From positions 124,001 to 188,000 of the forward strand of contig OOIN01000035.1 in NCBI GenBank assembly GCA_900323505.1: 64,000 nucleotides of DNA. Direction: 5' to 3'. This document shows, piece by piece, positions 19,501 to 29,055 of the stretch (positions within the stretch are counted from its first letter, which is position 1; every line of letters begins with the position of its first letter). The notes under the pieces are model-generated. The model saw only the letters and a program-made list of their open reading frames with translations, had not been told where the DNA came from and did no database searches. A program made the position numbers and the translations under genes. Origin of the DNA: Ustilago trichophora (lineage: Eukaryota > Basidiomycota > Ustilaginomycetes > Ustilaginales > Ustilaginaceae).

Positions 19501-22500
19501 AAGCTCGTCTCGAGGACACCCTTGAGCGCGGCACCCGTCTTGGTGTTGGGGTCGATGAGCGCCTTGAGCAGCACAGGCACGAGTTGCTTGATCTCGGGGT
19601 TGTTGATGACTTCACCGAACTGCTTCAAACTCTTGTTGGCAGCAGTGCGGACCTGAGTGTGCGAGTCAGTGAGCACCTCGCTGAGACGTGGGATGACGGT
19701 GGGCAGCGAGAGCGAGAGCTGCTTGGGCGCACAGTAGGCCATGGCACCAAGCAGCTCGATGGCACCCTTCTTGGTCCTCCACTGCTTCTCGTCGAGACCC
19801 GACAACAAGGTGGGCAAGATGATCTTGACACAGTGGCCAGAGACGTTCTGCATGATCGCCTTGGCTGCATCTTGCGTCGCCTCACGCACGTCGCTCGAGA
19901 CATCGCCGAAACCAGCAAGCATGTGCGGCAAGATACCGATGATGTAAGGCTCGAAAAGCCTCTTGAGCGTCAGCGTCAGGGTCTCGTAGGCGAACATGAC
20001 ACCTTGACGGCGTGTCGGGTTCTTTGCATCGTCGAAAGCCTCGGAAAGTTTGTTCATGACGTCAAACTCTTTGATGCTGCCGATACCGCGGCCCATCACG
20101 AGACCAGCCAGACCATAGGCAGCACCGCGTCGGCCAGCGTACTTGGCACCGTCGGTGAGCTCGCGGAAGAGCGAGTCGAAGAGGCGAGGCACGTCCTCGC
20201 TGATGGCTCGCACAAGCGGCGGCAAACAGTCGGCGACGGCGGACTGAACGAGCTCGGAAGGAGTCTTGAGAGCGTCGATGAGACGATCAACGACCTTGCT
20301 GACGCGAGGGTCCTTAGGATCAAGGTGGCGAGCTTCGCGACCGAGCAGAATGACGACTGCTTCAGTGATACCGTCGTCAGCTGTGGATCCGCTGGGGTTG
20401 CTGAAGAAGGCTTCGAACATGGCAATGAGCTTGGACAAGTGCTCCTTGCCGTGGAGGTCGATGACGGCAGTGGCAGCTTCGAGCATGCTGGGACGCACCT
20501 CCTCGCTGCGGTCTCCAAGGGCTTGACCATCGATCATGAACTCGAAGAAAGGCGGTACATCCGAGCCCTGGAGATAAGGAGCCTGGTGACGGAGCGCAAC
20601 GGCCACCGCAGCACGTGTCTGCCAAGGGTCCTGTCGATTCTTGGTAGATTCGATGACCATTCCGAAGCGGTCGTATTCGGGGGCGAGCACCTTGTTCCTC
20701 TCCTTGTACAGGTGACAGAGCTTGGCGACGACGGACGAGACCTGCTCAGGGTGCTGCTCGGTAGCAGCAGCCAGGGCACGTGCACAGCTGTCGCGGACGT
20801 AGGCATTTCTGTGCTCAAGCAGCGCGATGAGAGGGTCGGCGAACGACTCTGGAACGTCCAGTCCGTTCTCCTCCCATGCCTTCTCCGCAAGTCGGGCATT
20901 CTCCTCGTCTTCGTCGTGGCAAGCAAGCCAAAGCTCAACGGGGAACTCGAGATCGGTCAGGTCGAGAGGCTGGATGGCCTGGAGACAACCGTTGCGGACG
21001 TAGACCTCGTCGACCATGGTGTTGGAGAGCAGCTTCTGGATCTCTGTGGGCAGAGCCGTGGTTCTGAGCGCCTCGCCAATGTCACGTAGCGCCGAGACAG
21101 CATCCTTGGAGATTTGGGTGTGCTTGGCGACGATGGTGACAAGGCTGTCGATAAAGGACGAACGAGGGTAGTGCATGTCCTCGCAGACGGAGGCGTGGAA
21201 GTCGATAAAGTCGAGCGATAGCTGGATCTGCTCCAGCACCGAGTCGGTGTCCTCGGGGTCAACACCGAAACCACCAGCACGCACGATGCGAACAATCAGA
21301 GGGTCAATGAAGGCAACAGTGCCAGCGTCCAAGGGCGATTGCTCAGACAAGGAGCGAAGTCGGTAGAGAATGCGGAGGACGAGTTCGTTCATGGGCTCGG
21401 CGCGGAAGTCCTCCTGAACCAGCTCCTCGTCGATCGAACGCAGCAAGGCCACGCCAACAAACATCGAGTAGGCTTCAAGACGGATCGAGCAGCAGCTCGA
21501 AAGTGCCCAGAAGGCTTCCTTGGCCTCCTTCTCGAACAAGAAACGAGCCTGCGAGACTTCGAAAGTGCGAAGAACAAAGTTGACGAGCGTCTGCATGTAG
21601 CCTTGAATCTCTTCAGTGCGAGCACCGACGATCGAGGACACGGTGCGGAGCGAACGCACGTATCGGGATCGGATCTCTTCGACCTTGGCACGTGCTTGCG
21701 CTTCGACCTTGGACTGTGCATCCACTGCAGCTTTCTGTTCCTTGGTGAGGGTCTTGTTCTGTGCCGCCTTCTTCTTGGCAATGTCGGCACGAAGCTCAGC
21801 CTCCCACTGTTCCATCTTGGCGTTCTTATTGTTCTTGTCGATGGTGTCTTCCTTGGTGGTGGAAAGGACGTCGATGTAGAGTGTGCCTGGCTCGGTGCGC
21901 CACATGCCCAGCTCATCCTGAGTGAGTGCCTGGAGATCGTCAAAGGGAGTGTCGGCCTCAATTTGCGAGTCGAGCTCCGCCATGACAGAATCGGGCGCAA
22001 GACGTACGAGAGTAGTGAGCGCAGCAAAGCCAGCCTCACGCATGCCAGCGTCGTCGATGGCAGTTCGCACGACCGAGATGAGATCCTGTTGCTTGGAGGT
22101 GATGAGGTCGATGGGGAGGATCTTGGCCTTGAAGGTGAGATCCATGAAGCAGGAAGTGCCGCGGTCGAGCAAGTCGGCGTGGTGAGAGAGAACGAGTGTA
22201 TCGACGAGCGCCTTCTTTCTTGCCTCGGGGTCAAGCTCCTCGGAGAAGGTGGAGGCGGCGGACAAGAGACGGCGAAGATCGCGTGCACGGGTCTCGGCCG
22301 AAGGCTTGGCATCTTCAGCCTCGGCAGCGGCGGCGGCAGCAGCTGAGCCAGAAGCCGATGCTGTGGAAGCAGATCCGTTGGGCTTGGAAGCCGATGATGA
22401 AGCAGAGGTAGCGGATGCTGGTGGCTGCTGCAAGAAGGCCGAGATACCGGAAGTGATGATGTCGTGGGTAAGGATAGGCTCTACGAGGGCGAGATGCTGT

Positions 22501-24551
22501 ACCAAGTCGAGCACTGAGCGCTTCGAGTTGGAGCCTGTTGCGTGGAAGAGGACGTGGATCAAGGCAAGTGCAACCTGGACCTGCACAGCCTTGTCGGCAG
22601 CCAGCGCATTGGAACGACGAGCAATGATGGCCTGCAAGGCGCGCGAAAGCCAGATCTCTTCTTCCGGAGTAGCAATCTTGCGGAAGACCTTGTCGGCGAG
22701 GAGGAAGGATGGCTTGGGATCGACAACGAGAATGCCCTCGAGCGCAGCGTTCTTGCGGACCACAAGATCGATCTTGTCGGATCCAAGGCCAGCAAGACGA
22801 CCTTCGAGGACAGCTGCTGCGATGTAACCTTCGAGCGGACCACCTGGGGCAGTAAGCGGGTTGGTCGAGGCGTTCTTCAGGTTGGCCTCAAAGCCAGGCA
22901 AGAGCGACTCAGCAAAAGTGCGAGTGGCAGCAGTGGTGGTTTGATCGCCTTGCATGGACCAGAAGAGCTCGCCGATGGCAAGGCAGACCGCTTTCCTGAT
23001 GGGCACTTTTGTGTTTTGCATCTCCTTGGCCAAAGCAGTCGAGACAGATGCAGCTGGAACCTTGTCCTGACTGAGAAGCCACTGAAGGTGGTGAGCGATG
23101 CAGGAAACAGCTGCATGCATTGATGCTTCCTGAGTCTCCTTGGCGAGCAGTGACGATAAAATCTCGACGACAGCGGAGCTCTTTGCAGCCTCGCTGGGGG
23201 CAAGAGAAGTGAGCATGAGGTAGATCGAAGTTCTTGCTTCAGGAGTGGCTGCTTTTCCGCCCTTGAGGATGGCGATGAGCTCATCGACGACGGCAGCTTT
23301 GGCAGCATCATCTTGGCGAATGCGGGTGGAGAGGGCCGAGAAGAAGTCGGAAGCCTTTGTCCTTGTGACAGCGTTGGAAGATCGGGAGGCGGAGATGACG
23401 GGGTTGAGCAATGGCTTGGCGTGGGGACCTACGTCGACCTTGACTGCAGTAAAGAGCCTTGTTGCGATTGGAAGGGCGACTTCGGGCGAGCGCAGAAGCA
23501 TCTTTTCGAGTTGTGGACGCAAGGTGGAGGCGAGGTCATCCTCTGTGACTTGGAATGCAATGAAATCGTCAAAGGCACGGATAGAGTGTTGGGGGACCAC
23601 GGTCTTGGAGGCGACGAGCTGTGTGCTGTAGAAAGTGAGGATCTCGTTCTTGGCATCGTTGACATAGCCGCGACCTACACCGTCTGGAGCGCCCTTGACC
23701 TGTTCAGAGCCTGCACGGAGTCGGACGCAACAGCCGATGGCCTCGCCGAGGAGGGGCGCTGAGCGAATGGCAGCAGCTGGAGTGGAGGTTGCGCAGAGCG
23801 TACGAATGAGCTGAGGCATGCAGGGGTGGGCGTTGCGCATAGTGCGTCTGGTGAGGGTGACGGCGTTCTTTCTGACACTCTCTCGACCAATTGTGTCAGC
23901 GAGAATGGCATCGTAGGTGGTAGCGAGAAGCTGTACGAGTGGTTCCCATGTTGGCAATGCTTGTGGTTTTGGCGTGTCCTTGCTGGCTGTGAGTCGAGAG
24001 CAAAGGGTCGAGTAAAGAGCGCATACGTAGGCGTGAAGTGCTGTGATGGTGGGAAGCGAAGTGTTGGACGAGCCGGTGGGAGAAGGCTTGCAGATACGCT
24101 CAGCTTCGCGCTTGAGCCAAGCGAGGGCATGCTTTGCGACAGGGCCGTTGGAGTCTGATGTAGCGGCTGCTTCGTCTATGGCGATGAGTTTGGAGAAGAC
24201 GCTGAGCGAAGCAAGACGAGATTCTCGATCAATGTACTTTGCATAGGTGCGGAGGAGGATGGTGAGAAGCTCTGCTCGCTGGACAGGTTGCAAGTCGGAT
24301 AGCTCAGCGGCCTTGATGGCATCTCGTTGGAGGAACTGGATGCGTTGGCGTGTGCTGGTGCTATTGAGATGAAGCTGTGCAGCTTCTGAGAACGTTTGCC
24401 AGTCGGCAAGAGGGTCGATAATGTCCCTCTCGTCGCCGGAGACGCTCATTTTTGCGGGAGCGAGGTCGTCGTCCGAGTCGTATGGTTCTGAATGTGGCTC
24501 GGTGGACGCCTGCTGTATCCAAGTTTTGAGTTCGCGCTTCTTGGCTAGCAT
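16569..24551 (-). CDS. GCN1: Translational activator GCN1 (ribosome-bound HEAT-repeat protein)
   Basis: 2,660 aa from the ATG at 24551 (MLAKKRELKTW); the next ATG at 24449 (MSVSGDERD) is an alternative start, and the open frame above is leader sequence. Yeast Gcn1 is 2,672 aa, so length matches. The protein is HEAT repeats throughout. The central eEF3-like block (about residues 1330-1800) is highly typical, with GRRGAAYGLAGLVMGRG, PTRRQGVMFAYETL and QWRTKKGAIELLGAMAYCAP. The C-terminal block RSGVCYAVTEVLANS, HALVDESQAVRHAAAQAFD corresponds to the region that binds the Gcn2 RWD domain. Gcn1 with Gcn20 on stalled ribosomes passes the uncharged-tRNA signal to the kinase Gcn2, which phosphorylates eIF2alpha. 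No introns. It is divergent from AsnRS, with a retrotransposon between them. Confidence 0.97.
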   Translation of the reverse strand: MLAKKRELKTWIQQASTEPHSEPYDSDDDLAPAKMSVSGDERDIIDPLADWQTFSEAAQLHLNSTSTRQRIQFLQRDAIKAAELSDLQPVQRAELLTILLRTYAKYIDRESRLASLSVFSKLIAIDEAAATSDSNGPVAKHALAWLKREAERICKPSPTGSSNTSLPTITALHAYVCALYSTLCSRLTASKDTPKPQALPTWEPLVQLLATTYDAILADTIGRESVRKNAVTLTRRTMRNAHPCMPQLIRTLCATSTPAAAIRSAPLLGEAIGCCVRLRAGSEQVKGAPDGVGRGYVNDAKNEILTFYSTQLVASKTVVPQHSIRAFDDFIAFQVTEDDLASTLRPQLEKMLLRSPEVALPIATRLFTAVKVDVGPHAKPLLNPVISASRSSNAVTRTKASDFFSALSTRIRQDDAAKAAVVDELIAILKGGKAATPEARTSIYLMLTSLAPSEAAKSSAVVEILSSLLAKETQEASMHAAVSCIAHHLQWLLSQDKVPAASVSTALAKEMQNTKVPIRKAVCLAIGELFWSMQGDQTTTAATRTFAESLLPGFEANLKNASTNPLTAPGGPLEGYIAAAVLEGRLAGLGSDKIDLVVRKNAALEGILVVDPKPSFLLADKVFRKIATPEEEIWLSRALQAIIARRSNALAADKAVQVQVALALIHVLFHATGSNSKRSVLDLVQHLALVEPILTHDIITSGISAFLQQPPASATSASSSASKPNGSASTASASGSAAAAAAAEAEDAKPSAETRARDLRRLLSAASTFSEELDPEARKKALVDTLVLSHHADLLDRGTSCFMDLTFKAKILPIDLITSKQQDLISVVRTAIDDAGMREAGFAALTTLVRLAPDSVMAELDSQIEADTPFDDLQALTQDELGMWRTEPGTLYIDVLSTTKEDTIDKNNKNAKMEQWEAELRADIAKKKAAQNKTLTKEQKAAVDAQSKVEAQARAKVEEIRSRYVRSLRTVSSIVGARTEEIQGYMQTLVNFVLRTFEVSQARFLFEKEAKEAFWALSSCCSIRLEAYSMFVGVALLRSIDEELVQEDFRAEPMNELVLRILYRLRSLSEQSPLDAGTVAFIDPLIVRIVRAGGFGVDPEDTDSVLEQIQLSLDFIDFHASVCEDMHYPRSSFIDSLVTIVAKHTQISKDAVSALRDIGEALRTTALPTEIQKLLSNTMVDEVYVRNGCLQAIQPLDLTDLEFPVELWLACHDEDEENARLAEKAWEENGLDVPESFADPLIALLEHRNAYVRDSCARALAAATEQHPEQVSSVVAKLCHLYKERNKVLAPEYDRFGMVIESTKNRQDPWQTRAAVAVALRHQAPYLQGSDVPPFFEFMIDGQALGDRSEEVRPSMLEAATAVIDLHGKEHLSKLIAMFEAFFSNPSGSTADDGITEAVVILLGREARHLDPKDPRVSKVVDRLIDALKTPSELVQSAVADCLPPLVRAISEDVPRLFDSLFRELTDGAKYAGRRGAAYGLAGLVMGRGIGSIKEFDVMNKLSEAFDDAKNPTRRQGVMFAYETLTLTLKRLFEPYIIGILPHMLAGFGDVSSDVREATQDAAKAIMQNVSGHCVKIILPTLLSGLDEKQWRTKKGAIELLGAMAYCAPKQLSLSLPTVIPRLSEVLTDSHTQVRTAANKSLKQFGEVINNPEIKQLVPVLLKALIDPNTKTGAALKGVLETSFVHYIDSPSLALVIPIIDRGLKERSATIQKDAARIVGNLAGLTDSKDFVPYLGKLIPMVRVVLISPVPEARAVAAKALGTLVERLGEVHFVDLVPSLLGVLRSDATGVDRQGAAQGLAEVLAGLGMERMENLLPEIINSASDPKPYVREGHISLLIYLPATFGHRFAPHLGRIIPPILSGIADEAETVREASMRAGRMIIANYSSKAVDLLLPHLETGLFDEAWRIRMSSLQLTADLLFRLSGISGKNEVEDEGIDEDVEQSAANNSVQRALVEALGQERRDRILASIYIVRQDPNIPVRQAAIHTWKALVHNTPRTAREVLPTMLDILIKSLASNGDENREMAARTLGELVKKLGEKILRETIPILRMRGATSEDPKTRSGVCYAVTEVLANSTKTQLEDHEDAIIAVVRHALVDESQAVRHAAAQAFDATQTYIGPRAIDETIPTLLEALSDTSGGTSETALAALREVMRARSDVVFPVLVPTLIAQPITSFNARALAVLVRVAGSALNRRLSSILTALSKALDTEKDETILADLQTAVEALLGSVSDVDGLHQTMLLLLGWAGSNTSPQQRVAGCEFFKVFCQVKKPSVDVSDYLVDWLRKLVSLLDDPVPSVVDAAWEALDACLKTVGKDELEGLVVPLRRSLENTGAAGRDLPGLCRPKGASPLVPVFLAGLMNGTADQRQNGALGLSDIVERTSAEAIKPFVTSMIGPLIRLCGDRHPPPVKAAILTSLDTMVRRIPALVRPFYPQLQRSYQKAVSDASSATVRSKAGVALGNLMGLQTRVDPVIVELVQGARAGLGESTTTAASAGLAGAAGGATDAADLADSFALALAHVLTNAPAKNVGQPSRDSILSLIDSTFNASIAIKDGFRQAIAEVVGSLVKLDPTLATTVLEKYIVGAGGAGDVALQSQSVRACLEKDAEALHRLGLAEELVKAVMSWISQGSAISRPAKESREMIRESDAWKVEAKAADWI

Positions 24552-25324
24552 ACGACGCAGGCGAGTCGCAGCGGTTGTGTGTGTGTGTGTGTGTGGAGTG
24601 AAAGAAGGCAGGTTGGTGACTGAGCTTGGAAGATGGACTGTGACACAAAAATGGAAGATTGGGTGTGCAGTGCAGAGAAGAGAATAATTTCCTCGCGTGG
24701 ACTGTCGGCTGTGTGTGATCTCGAAAAAGATTCTCTTCCTACTGTACTGTACAGTACACTCAACTTTGCCCCGATCTGTGCACACAAAAAAAAAGGCTCG
24801 GTCCAAAGCTTCCTGGTCCGTGGAGTTGGCTGTACTTGGCTGCTATGACTCGTTACCTTTTCGTATCATAATGATGTTTGTGTGAGTCAGAAGAAGGCTC
24901 TGGCTTCACGCAAGAGTTTCGATTGTATGCAGCAAACGATGTGTCCAGTGGAACAAGGTGTCTGAATGCTGTGTTTGACAGTGTAGCCGGTGTGAGGATA
25001 GATGAGGAAAGAAAGGGTCTGGACGAGATCGGGTCAGTCGATCAAAGTGGGGAGTGATACATTCTCGTTCAACTTGTTACATTTTCTATGTTCCTACAAT
25101 CTCATGCTTTTGAAATCCACAACCGCAGTTGCTCGGATTTGATGGAGCCTGAACACAAAGCGACCGGTAATGATCCGACGATATACGGATAAGTTACGAG
25201 CTGCGACGGGATGGCTTGCATCCACAGAGTCTGAGATGCACAGCTCTTCAGCCCTTCCCCGACGGGACTGTTGGGCTGAATACTGTATGGCTCACAAAAT
25301 CGGGCAAGATCCGCATTCAATCCT
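24552..25324. promoter_or_regulatory. GCN1 5' leader/promoter with (TG)n tract and TACTGTAC palindrome
   Basis: Sequence upstream of the GCN1 ATG, left flank of the retroelement. A (TG)n run at 24575-24595 reads as (CA)n in the GCN1 leader, about 25 nt before the ATG. The palindromic cluster TACTGTACTGTACAGTAC lies at 24740-24757. Together with 30540-30959 this forms one divergent promoter of about 1.2 kb that the element has split. Confidence 0.55.
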
Positions 25325-25442
25325 CATCCCGTCTGACCTATCGAGGCAATACACACTCGTGCGAGAGACCTGAGACATTAGCATAGATTGCAGGCAAGAG
25401 ACCCGTGAGGTCCTTGAGCTCGCAGGAGGCTCCCGGCCCGCC
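25325..25442 (-). repeat. B2 split direct repeat (downstream terminus of the YR retroelement)
   Basis: 118 bp beginning CATCCCGTCTGACC and ending CCCGGCCCGCC on the plus strand. It is identical by eye to 25679-25796 at an offset of 354. It forms the 3' end of the element, and 59 bp of unique sequence (25443-25501) separates it from A2. Confidence 0.93.
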
Positions 25443-25501
25443 GTGAGAGGGGCCGGTCGAGCGCAGGAACGAGCGGCAAGGGTGTGGAGATACAGGGTGG
25501 G

Positions 25502-25680
25502 CGAAAGAGCTGCCGCCAACAAGCGATATGCGCTGTTGGCTCAAAGAAACAAGATGGTGGAGAAGAGACAGGCTACGTGAGGAGCACAAATGAGATTAGA
25601 GAGCGACACGTAGCATGTGAGAGAGGATACGGCCGATAGGCTCAGCCCAGACGCGCACGCCCTCTATACCACGTGATGCA
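25502..25680 (-). repeat. A2 split direct repeat
   Basis: 179 bp matching 30361-30539 almost exactly (AGCGATATG here, AGCAATATG there). It abuts B1 with a shared CA dinucleotide at 25679-25680, giving GATGCATCCC. That is the sequence expected where the two element ends meet in a circular intermediate. Confidence 0.93.
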
Positions 25681-25796
25681 TCCCGTCTGACCTATCGAGG
25701 CAATACACACTCGTGCGAGAGACCTGAGACATTAGCATAGATTGCAGGCAAGAGACCCGTGAGGTCCTTGAGCTCGCAGGAGGCTCCCGGCCCGCC
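25679..25796 (-). repeat. B1 split direct repeat (internal copy)
   Basis: 118 bp copy of the B repeat lying immediately downstream of the recombinase ORF in the element's orientation. Identical to 25325-25442 by eye. Confidence 0.93.
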
Positions 25797-28526
25797 AAAG
25801 GACTGTCGCGTCGCCTGCGCAGCAGGTAGCGGTCGCGACAGAGGGGCCGTGGAGGCACCGCCCAGGCTAAAGGACGGGGTCCCGCCAGGAGGCGTCAACG
25901 GGGACCAGAGGACCATGTCGGACGCGGTACAGGGCGGAGGCGACCATGGTGCGACGCTCGGTGGCGGTACGGTCGACGTAGCGCCGGTAGCAGTCGGAAT
26001 TCCAGCGCCCCAGTAGCTTGATGGTGTCGGTGTCAACACCCTGCGACGCCGCCCACGTCGCTGCCCCCTGGCGGAACGAGTGGCCTGCGTACCGCCGGAC
26101 GTCGAGCTGAAGGCGAGAGATGGCCTGTCGCAGGTGGTGGAGAAAGATCGACCGAGTGAGAGGTCGATGGCCGTCCTGGAGACCGAAGAGCGGCGCTGTG
26201 GCGTGACGGCCAGCTGGGCAGATGAGACGGAGCGCCGAGTAGGGGCATTCGACGCCGCCGACGCGAGGGACGACCAAGGGAGCGCCGAGTCGGAATGGGT
26301 CCGTTTTGGACGAGGGGAGGAGGAGGATGGCATAGTTGTCGTGCCAAGTGACCGATCCCACAAGCAGGTTGGTGGGGTTGGCCGCATCCCAGGTGACCTC
26401 GCCGCAGCGTAAGAAGCAAGCGAATGACACAGCGAAGGCGGCAGCGACGACCTGGCGGTCCCAAGGGGTGAGGGCGGACGAACGCGGTAGCTCCTCCAGG
26501 ATGGCACGAAGGAGAGGGAGGGTAATTGGCAACTTCGACGCGGCAGGGCGGAGGCCGAGCGTCCGTTTGATGCCGCGGACTGCGCGCTCGAGGCGTCCTT
26601 GTCCAAAACCGTCGAGGCTGAGGCCCAAGTCGACATGCCATGATCTGAGAGCGTCAAGCTCGTGCTTGACGCTATGGTACGGCTTCGACCGGGCCATGTC
26701 ACAGACCCACTCGGTGAGGTACAGGTCAGACGCGGGGTAGGCGGTGGCGTTGTGCCCAAAGCGTCGTGCGATAAAGGCGGCGTAGCGACCTGGGACACCA
26801 GAGCTACGTCGACGACTGGACTCGGCGAGACCACGCCATATGAACGCGGCGGCGGCAGTGGAGCAGCCAGTAGCGGCGACAAAGGACAGTGGTGGGGTGT
26901 GGCGGGTGCCACTGGGAAGAGGAGCTGATGAGCCCTTGGAAAACGCTGCAGGATGAGGGCAAAACGGCGGCGAGAAAGGAGGTCAGCCAGGTGGTTGTCC
27001 TCCGACGCCACGCGGACAGGGTGGAGGGTGAGTTGGAGGCGGAAACATAAGCCGAAGATCTCACGCAGAAGTGTCTGCGTGAGGGGATCCCGAGACCGGC
27101 CGGAACGGAGCCCGTATTCGACGTTAGTGTTGTCGACGTGGATGACAACTAGGCGAGGGCCGTCCCAAAGGGGGGAAAAGGTTCGCAAGGCGTCCAGCAC
27201 AGCAAGCGCCTCGTGGAAGCGGATGTCCTTACCGCGATGGCGTTTGGGGACTTCCTTGCACCATACGGCCGACGGCGACGTCATCAGGCCCCAGTGGGCG
27301 CCGTAGCCTCGCTTGGAGGCGTCTGTCCAGACGTGCTCGACGACGAGAGGTGACGGCTGGAGCAGGGAGTGACCTGGCCAGGACTGAAGAGTGGCCCGCC
27401 ACCATCGCAGTTCGGCCGCTGCCGGACGGCAGATCCGGCGAAGATTGAGGGGTTGGCGGTGTGCCGCCTTGGAGGCGTCGTAGAGTCGTCGCAGGAAGGC
27501 CTTGCCCTGCGGGACAACCTGCGTGACGAACTGCAGGAGTCCGGCAATGCGTTGCCAGTCCAGGAGACGGGCGGACCGACGCGACAGAAGGTGATTGATG
27601 GCGTCCAGAATGCGCTGTCGCCGCTCGACAGTGATGCCGACCGTCTGCTGAATAGTGTTGACTTCGATGCCCAAGATTTCCAGGCGCGTCTGGTTCCACG
27701 ACGTCTTGGAGGGGGCGAGCTGGAGACCAAAGGCACGACAGGCTAGCGCGAGAGCGTGAAGAGGGAGCCCGGCTGCGGCAGAGGACGGCGTGACGCCAAA
27801 GAAGTCGTCGAGGTAGTGCTCGACTGGGTGGTTGGTAGTCGACTGGACGACCCAGTGGAGAGACTCTGCGAAGAGATTGAAGAGCCACGGTGCGCTGCGT
27901 CCGCCGAAGGTGAGACCCGTCTCCATGTAGTAGTGGCCGTCGAAGCTAAGGCCAAGGAGACGGGCGTCGTCCGAGGCCGTCACGATGTGTCGAAAGGCGT
28001 CGGTGAGGTCGCTCTTCCATAGGCGGCAGCCTGGGTTATCTCGGACAAAGGACAGGATCGGAGCCAGCGTGGCGTAGCGGATGGCGGTGAAGTGGGGGGC
28101 GATGCCGTCGTTGACGGCTGGAAGTTGGCCTGTTACCGGTCGGCGAGGGTGCGACAAATGATGAATAGTGCGCAGCTTTGTCGACCGTGGTTTGGGGACT
28201 GTGCCCACCGGTGAGCAGACGAGGCGACAGGTGTGCGGTTCGACCGTGACGATGCGACCTTCTTCCAGGCGGGCTGCAAGCTCGGCTCGCACGTGCGCTG
28301 CGCCGACGGCATCCATCGGTAGGTTCTTGACGGTGCCGAAGCGGCTGCTGTGTCGAAGGGGACCAGAGTACCCGATGAGGATGCCGTGCCGTATGGCGCC
28401 AAGAAGTTGGTCGACAAAGGCTCGGTCGGGGTAGTCGGCTAGCGCTACCTGCCAGGCGTCGACTGATGCCTGGATAGAGCCGTGTCGCGCAGGCTGGGAC
28501 GATGGCAAAAAGATGGGCTCGACCAT
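25692..28526 (-). CDS. Reverse transcriptase/RNase H (pol) of the Ngaro-like element
   Basis: Read from the ATG at 28526 ([10 protein letters not shown]), 944 aa as an open frame. The same frame is open upstream through 29055, so a gag-pol frameshift (gag to RT is +1) is an alternative. Reverse transcriptase motifs include [23 protein letters not shown] and the active site YLDDFFG (27795-27815). RNase H follows with its acidic residues in [34 protein letters not shown] and [10 protein letters not shown] (about 26990). Past about 26950 the frame stays open but looks like non-homologous read-through beneath the recombinase, which is in the -1 frame. Extensive overlap of RT and YR frames is known in the DIRS-like group. 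No aspartic protease motif was seen. Confidence 0.88.
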   Translation of the reverse strand: MVEPIFLPSSQPARHGSIQASVDAWQVALADYPDRAFVDQLLGAIRHGILIGYSGPLRHSSRFGTVKNLPMDAVGAAHVRAELAARLEEGRIVTVEPHTCRLVCSPVGTVPKPRSTKLRTIHHLSHPRRPVTGQLPAVNDGIAPHFTAIRYATLAPILSFVRDNPGCRLWKSDLTDAFRHIVTASDDARLLGLSFDGHYYMETGLTFGGRSAPWLFNLFAESLHWVVQSTTNHPVEHYLDDFFGVTPSSAAAGLPLHALALACRAFGLQLAPSKTSWNQTRLEILGIEVNTIQQTVGITVERRQRILDAINHLLSRRSARLLDWQRIAGLLQFVTQVVPQGKAFLRRLYDASKAAHRQPLNLRRICRPAAAELRWWRATLQSWPGHSLLQPSPLVVEHVWTDASKRGYGAHWGLMTSPSAVWCKEVPKRHRGKDIRFHEALAVLDALRTFSPLWDGPRLVVIHVDNTNVEYGLRSGRSRDPLTQTLLREIFGLCFRLQLTLHPVRVASEDNHLADLLSRRRFALILQRFPRAHQLLFPVAPATPHHCPLSPLLAAPLPPPRSYGVVSPSPVVDVALVSQVATPPLSHDALGTTPPPTPRLTCTSPSGSVTWPGRSRTIASSTSLTLSDHGMSTWASASTVLDKDASSAQSAASNGRSASALPRRSCQLPSLSFVPSWRSYRVRPPSPLGTARSSLPPSLCHSLASYAAARSPGMRPTPPTCLWDRSLGTTTMPSSSSPRPKRTHSDSALPWSSLASAASNAPTRRSVSSAQLAVTPQRRSSVSRTAIDLSLGRSFSTTCDRPSLAFSSTSGGTQATRSARGQRRGRRRRVLTPTPSSYWGAGIPTATGATSTVPPPSVAPWSPPPCTASDMVLWSPLTPPGGTPSFSLGGASTAPLSRPLPAAQATRQSFGGPGASCELKDLTGLLPAIYANVSGLSHECVLPR
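25867..26982 (-). CDS. Tyrosine recombinase of the Ngaro-like element
   Basis: The frame is open from a TGA at 26985 to the stop at 25867. The first ATG is at 26697, but conserved recombinase sequence starts earlier: [12 protein letters not shown] (about 26838), [14 protein letters not shown] and [10 protein letters not shown] form the N-terminal core-binding domain. The full domain therefore starts above the ATG and is probably made by frameshifting from the RT frame, to which it lies -1. The catalytic domain shows the first Arg in FLRCGEVTW, a Lys in SSKTDPF, the HxxR box in [19 protein letters not shown], and the nucleophile Tyr in CYRRYVD. This enzyme would integrate the circular cDNA without an endonuclease. 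Strongly supported by motifs; the expression mechanism is inferred. Confidence 0.88.
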   Translation of the reverse strand, partial: PPFSPPFCPHPAAFSKGSSAPLPSGTRHTPPLSFVAATGCSTAAAAFIWRGLAESSRRRSSGVPGRYAAFIARRFGHNATAYPASDLYLTEWVCDMARSKPYHSVKHELDALRSWHVDLGLSLDGFGQGRLERAVRGIKRTLGLRPAASKLPITLPLLRAILEELPRSSALTPWDRQVVAAAFAVSFACFLRCGEVTWDAANPTNLLVGSVTWHDNYAILLLPSSKTDPFRLGAPLVVPRVGGVECPYSALRLICPAGRHATAPLFGLQDGHRPLTRSIFLHHLRQAISRLQLDVRRYAGHSFRQGAATWAASQGVDTDTIKLLGRWNSDCYRRYVDRTATERRTMVASALYRVRHGPLVPVDASWRDPVL

Positions 28527-29055
28527 GGTGGTGTTGGGGCGGGCTGGTGGGCGGTAGGACTGGAGAGCCTGCAGAGAGGTTAGAGACTGGTCAGCCGACG
28601 GAACGAGCAGAGGGTCTAGTGACTCGCCTGCCGCGGTCGGCTGGTGAGGAGCCGCTGTAGTCGACAAGTATGCGCTAGGCGGCGACGACTGGGGCTCGAG
28701 GGGGCCGCTGTGGGACGTCACGCACGCTGACTGGCAGGCTGCGTGGTCACGGGGCTGCTGGGGATGAAGGGCGACCGCGGTGGGCAGACGGGACAGCCTG
28801 GCTGTCGCTGTGTCTGGCCGGGATCGGGAGCTGTCGCTGAGTGACACGGCGCACGCTGGGGCCCAGGCTGCGCCGTCACGGGACAGAGACGGAGAGGTGT
28901 TGGCTGCTGTGGAGATCGACGACAGACCCAAGGCGGTAGCATCGTTCCGGAGTCGGGGTGTGCCACTGAGCAACAACCCACACGCTGCTGGGCAGGCTGT
29001 GAGGTCGCGGGGCTGGGTCAAGCGGGCAGGCCGTCGACTGAGTGGTGTGGACTCA
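28527..29055 (-). repeat. Linker of the YR element with three ~128-bp imperfect tandem repeats
   Basis: Three diverged copies of a unit centred on GCACGCTG...CAGGCTG...GTCACGGG at about 28721-28757, 28849-28883 and 28977-29017. In the RT frame they encode [34 protein letters not shown] and [17 protein letters not shown]. The preserved pattern suggests translation as an N-terminal extension of the pol polyprotein. Confidence 0.65.

Noticed and set aside
18234..21089. Long plus-strand ORFs (416 and 531 aa) opposite GCN1
   Set aside because: They are antisense shadows of the GCN1 coding frame; composition mirrors GCN1 codons and no domain is present.
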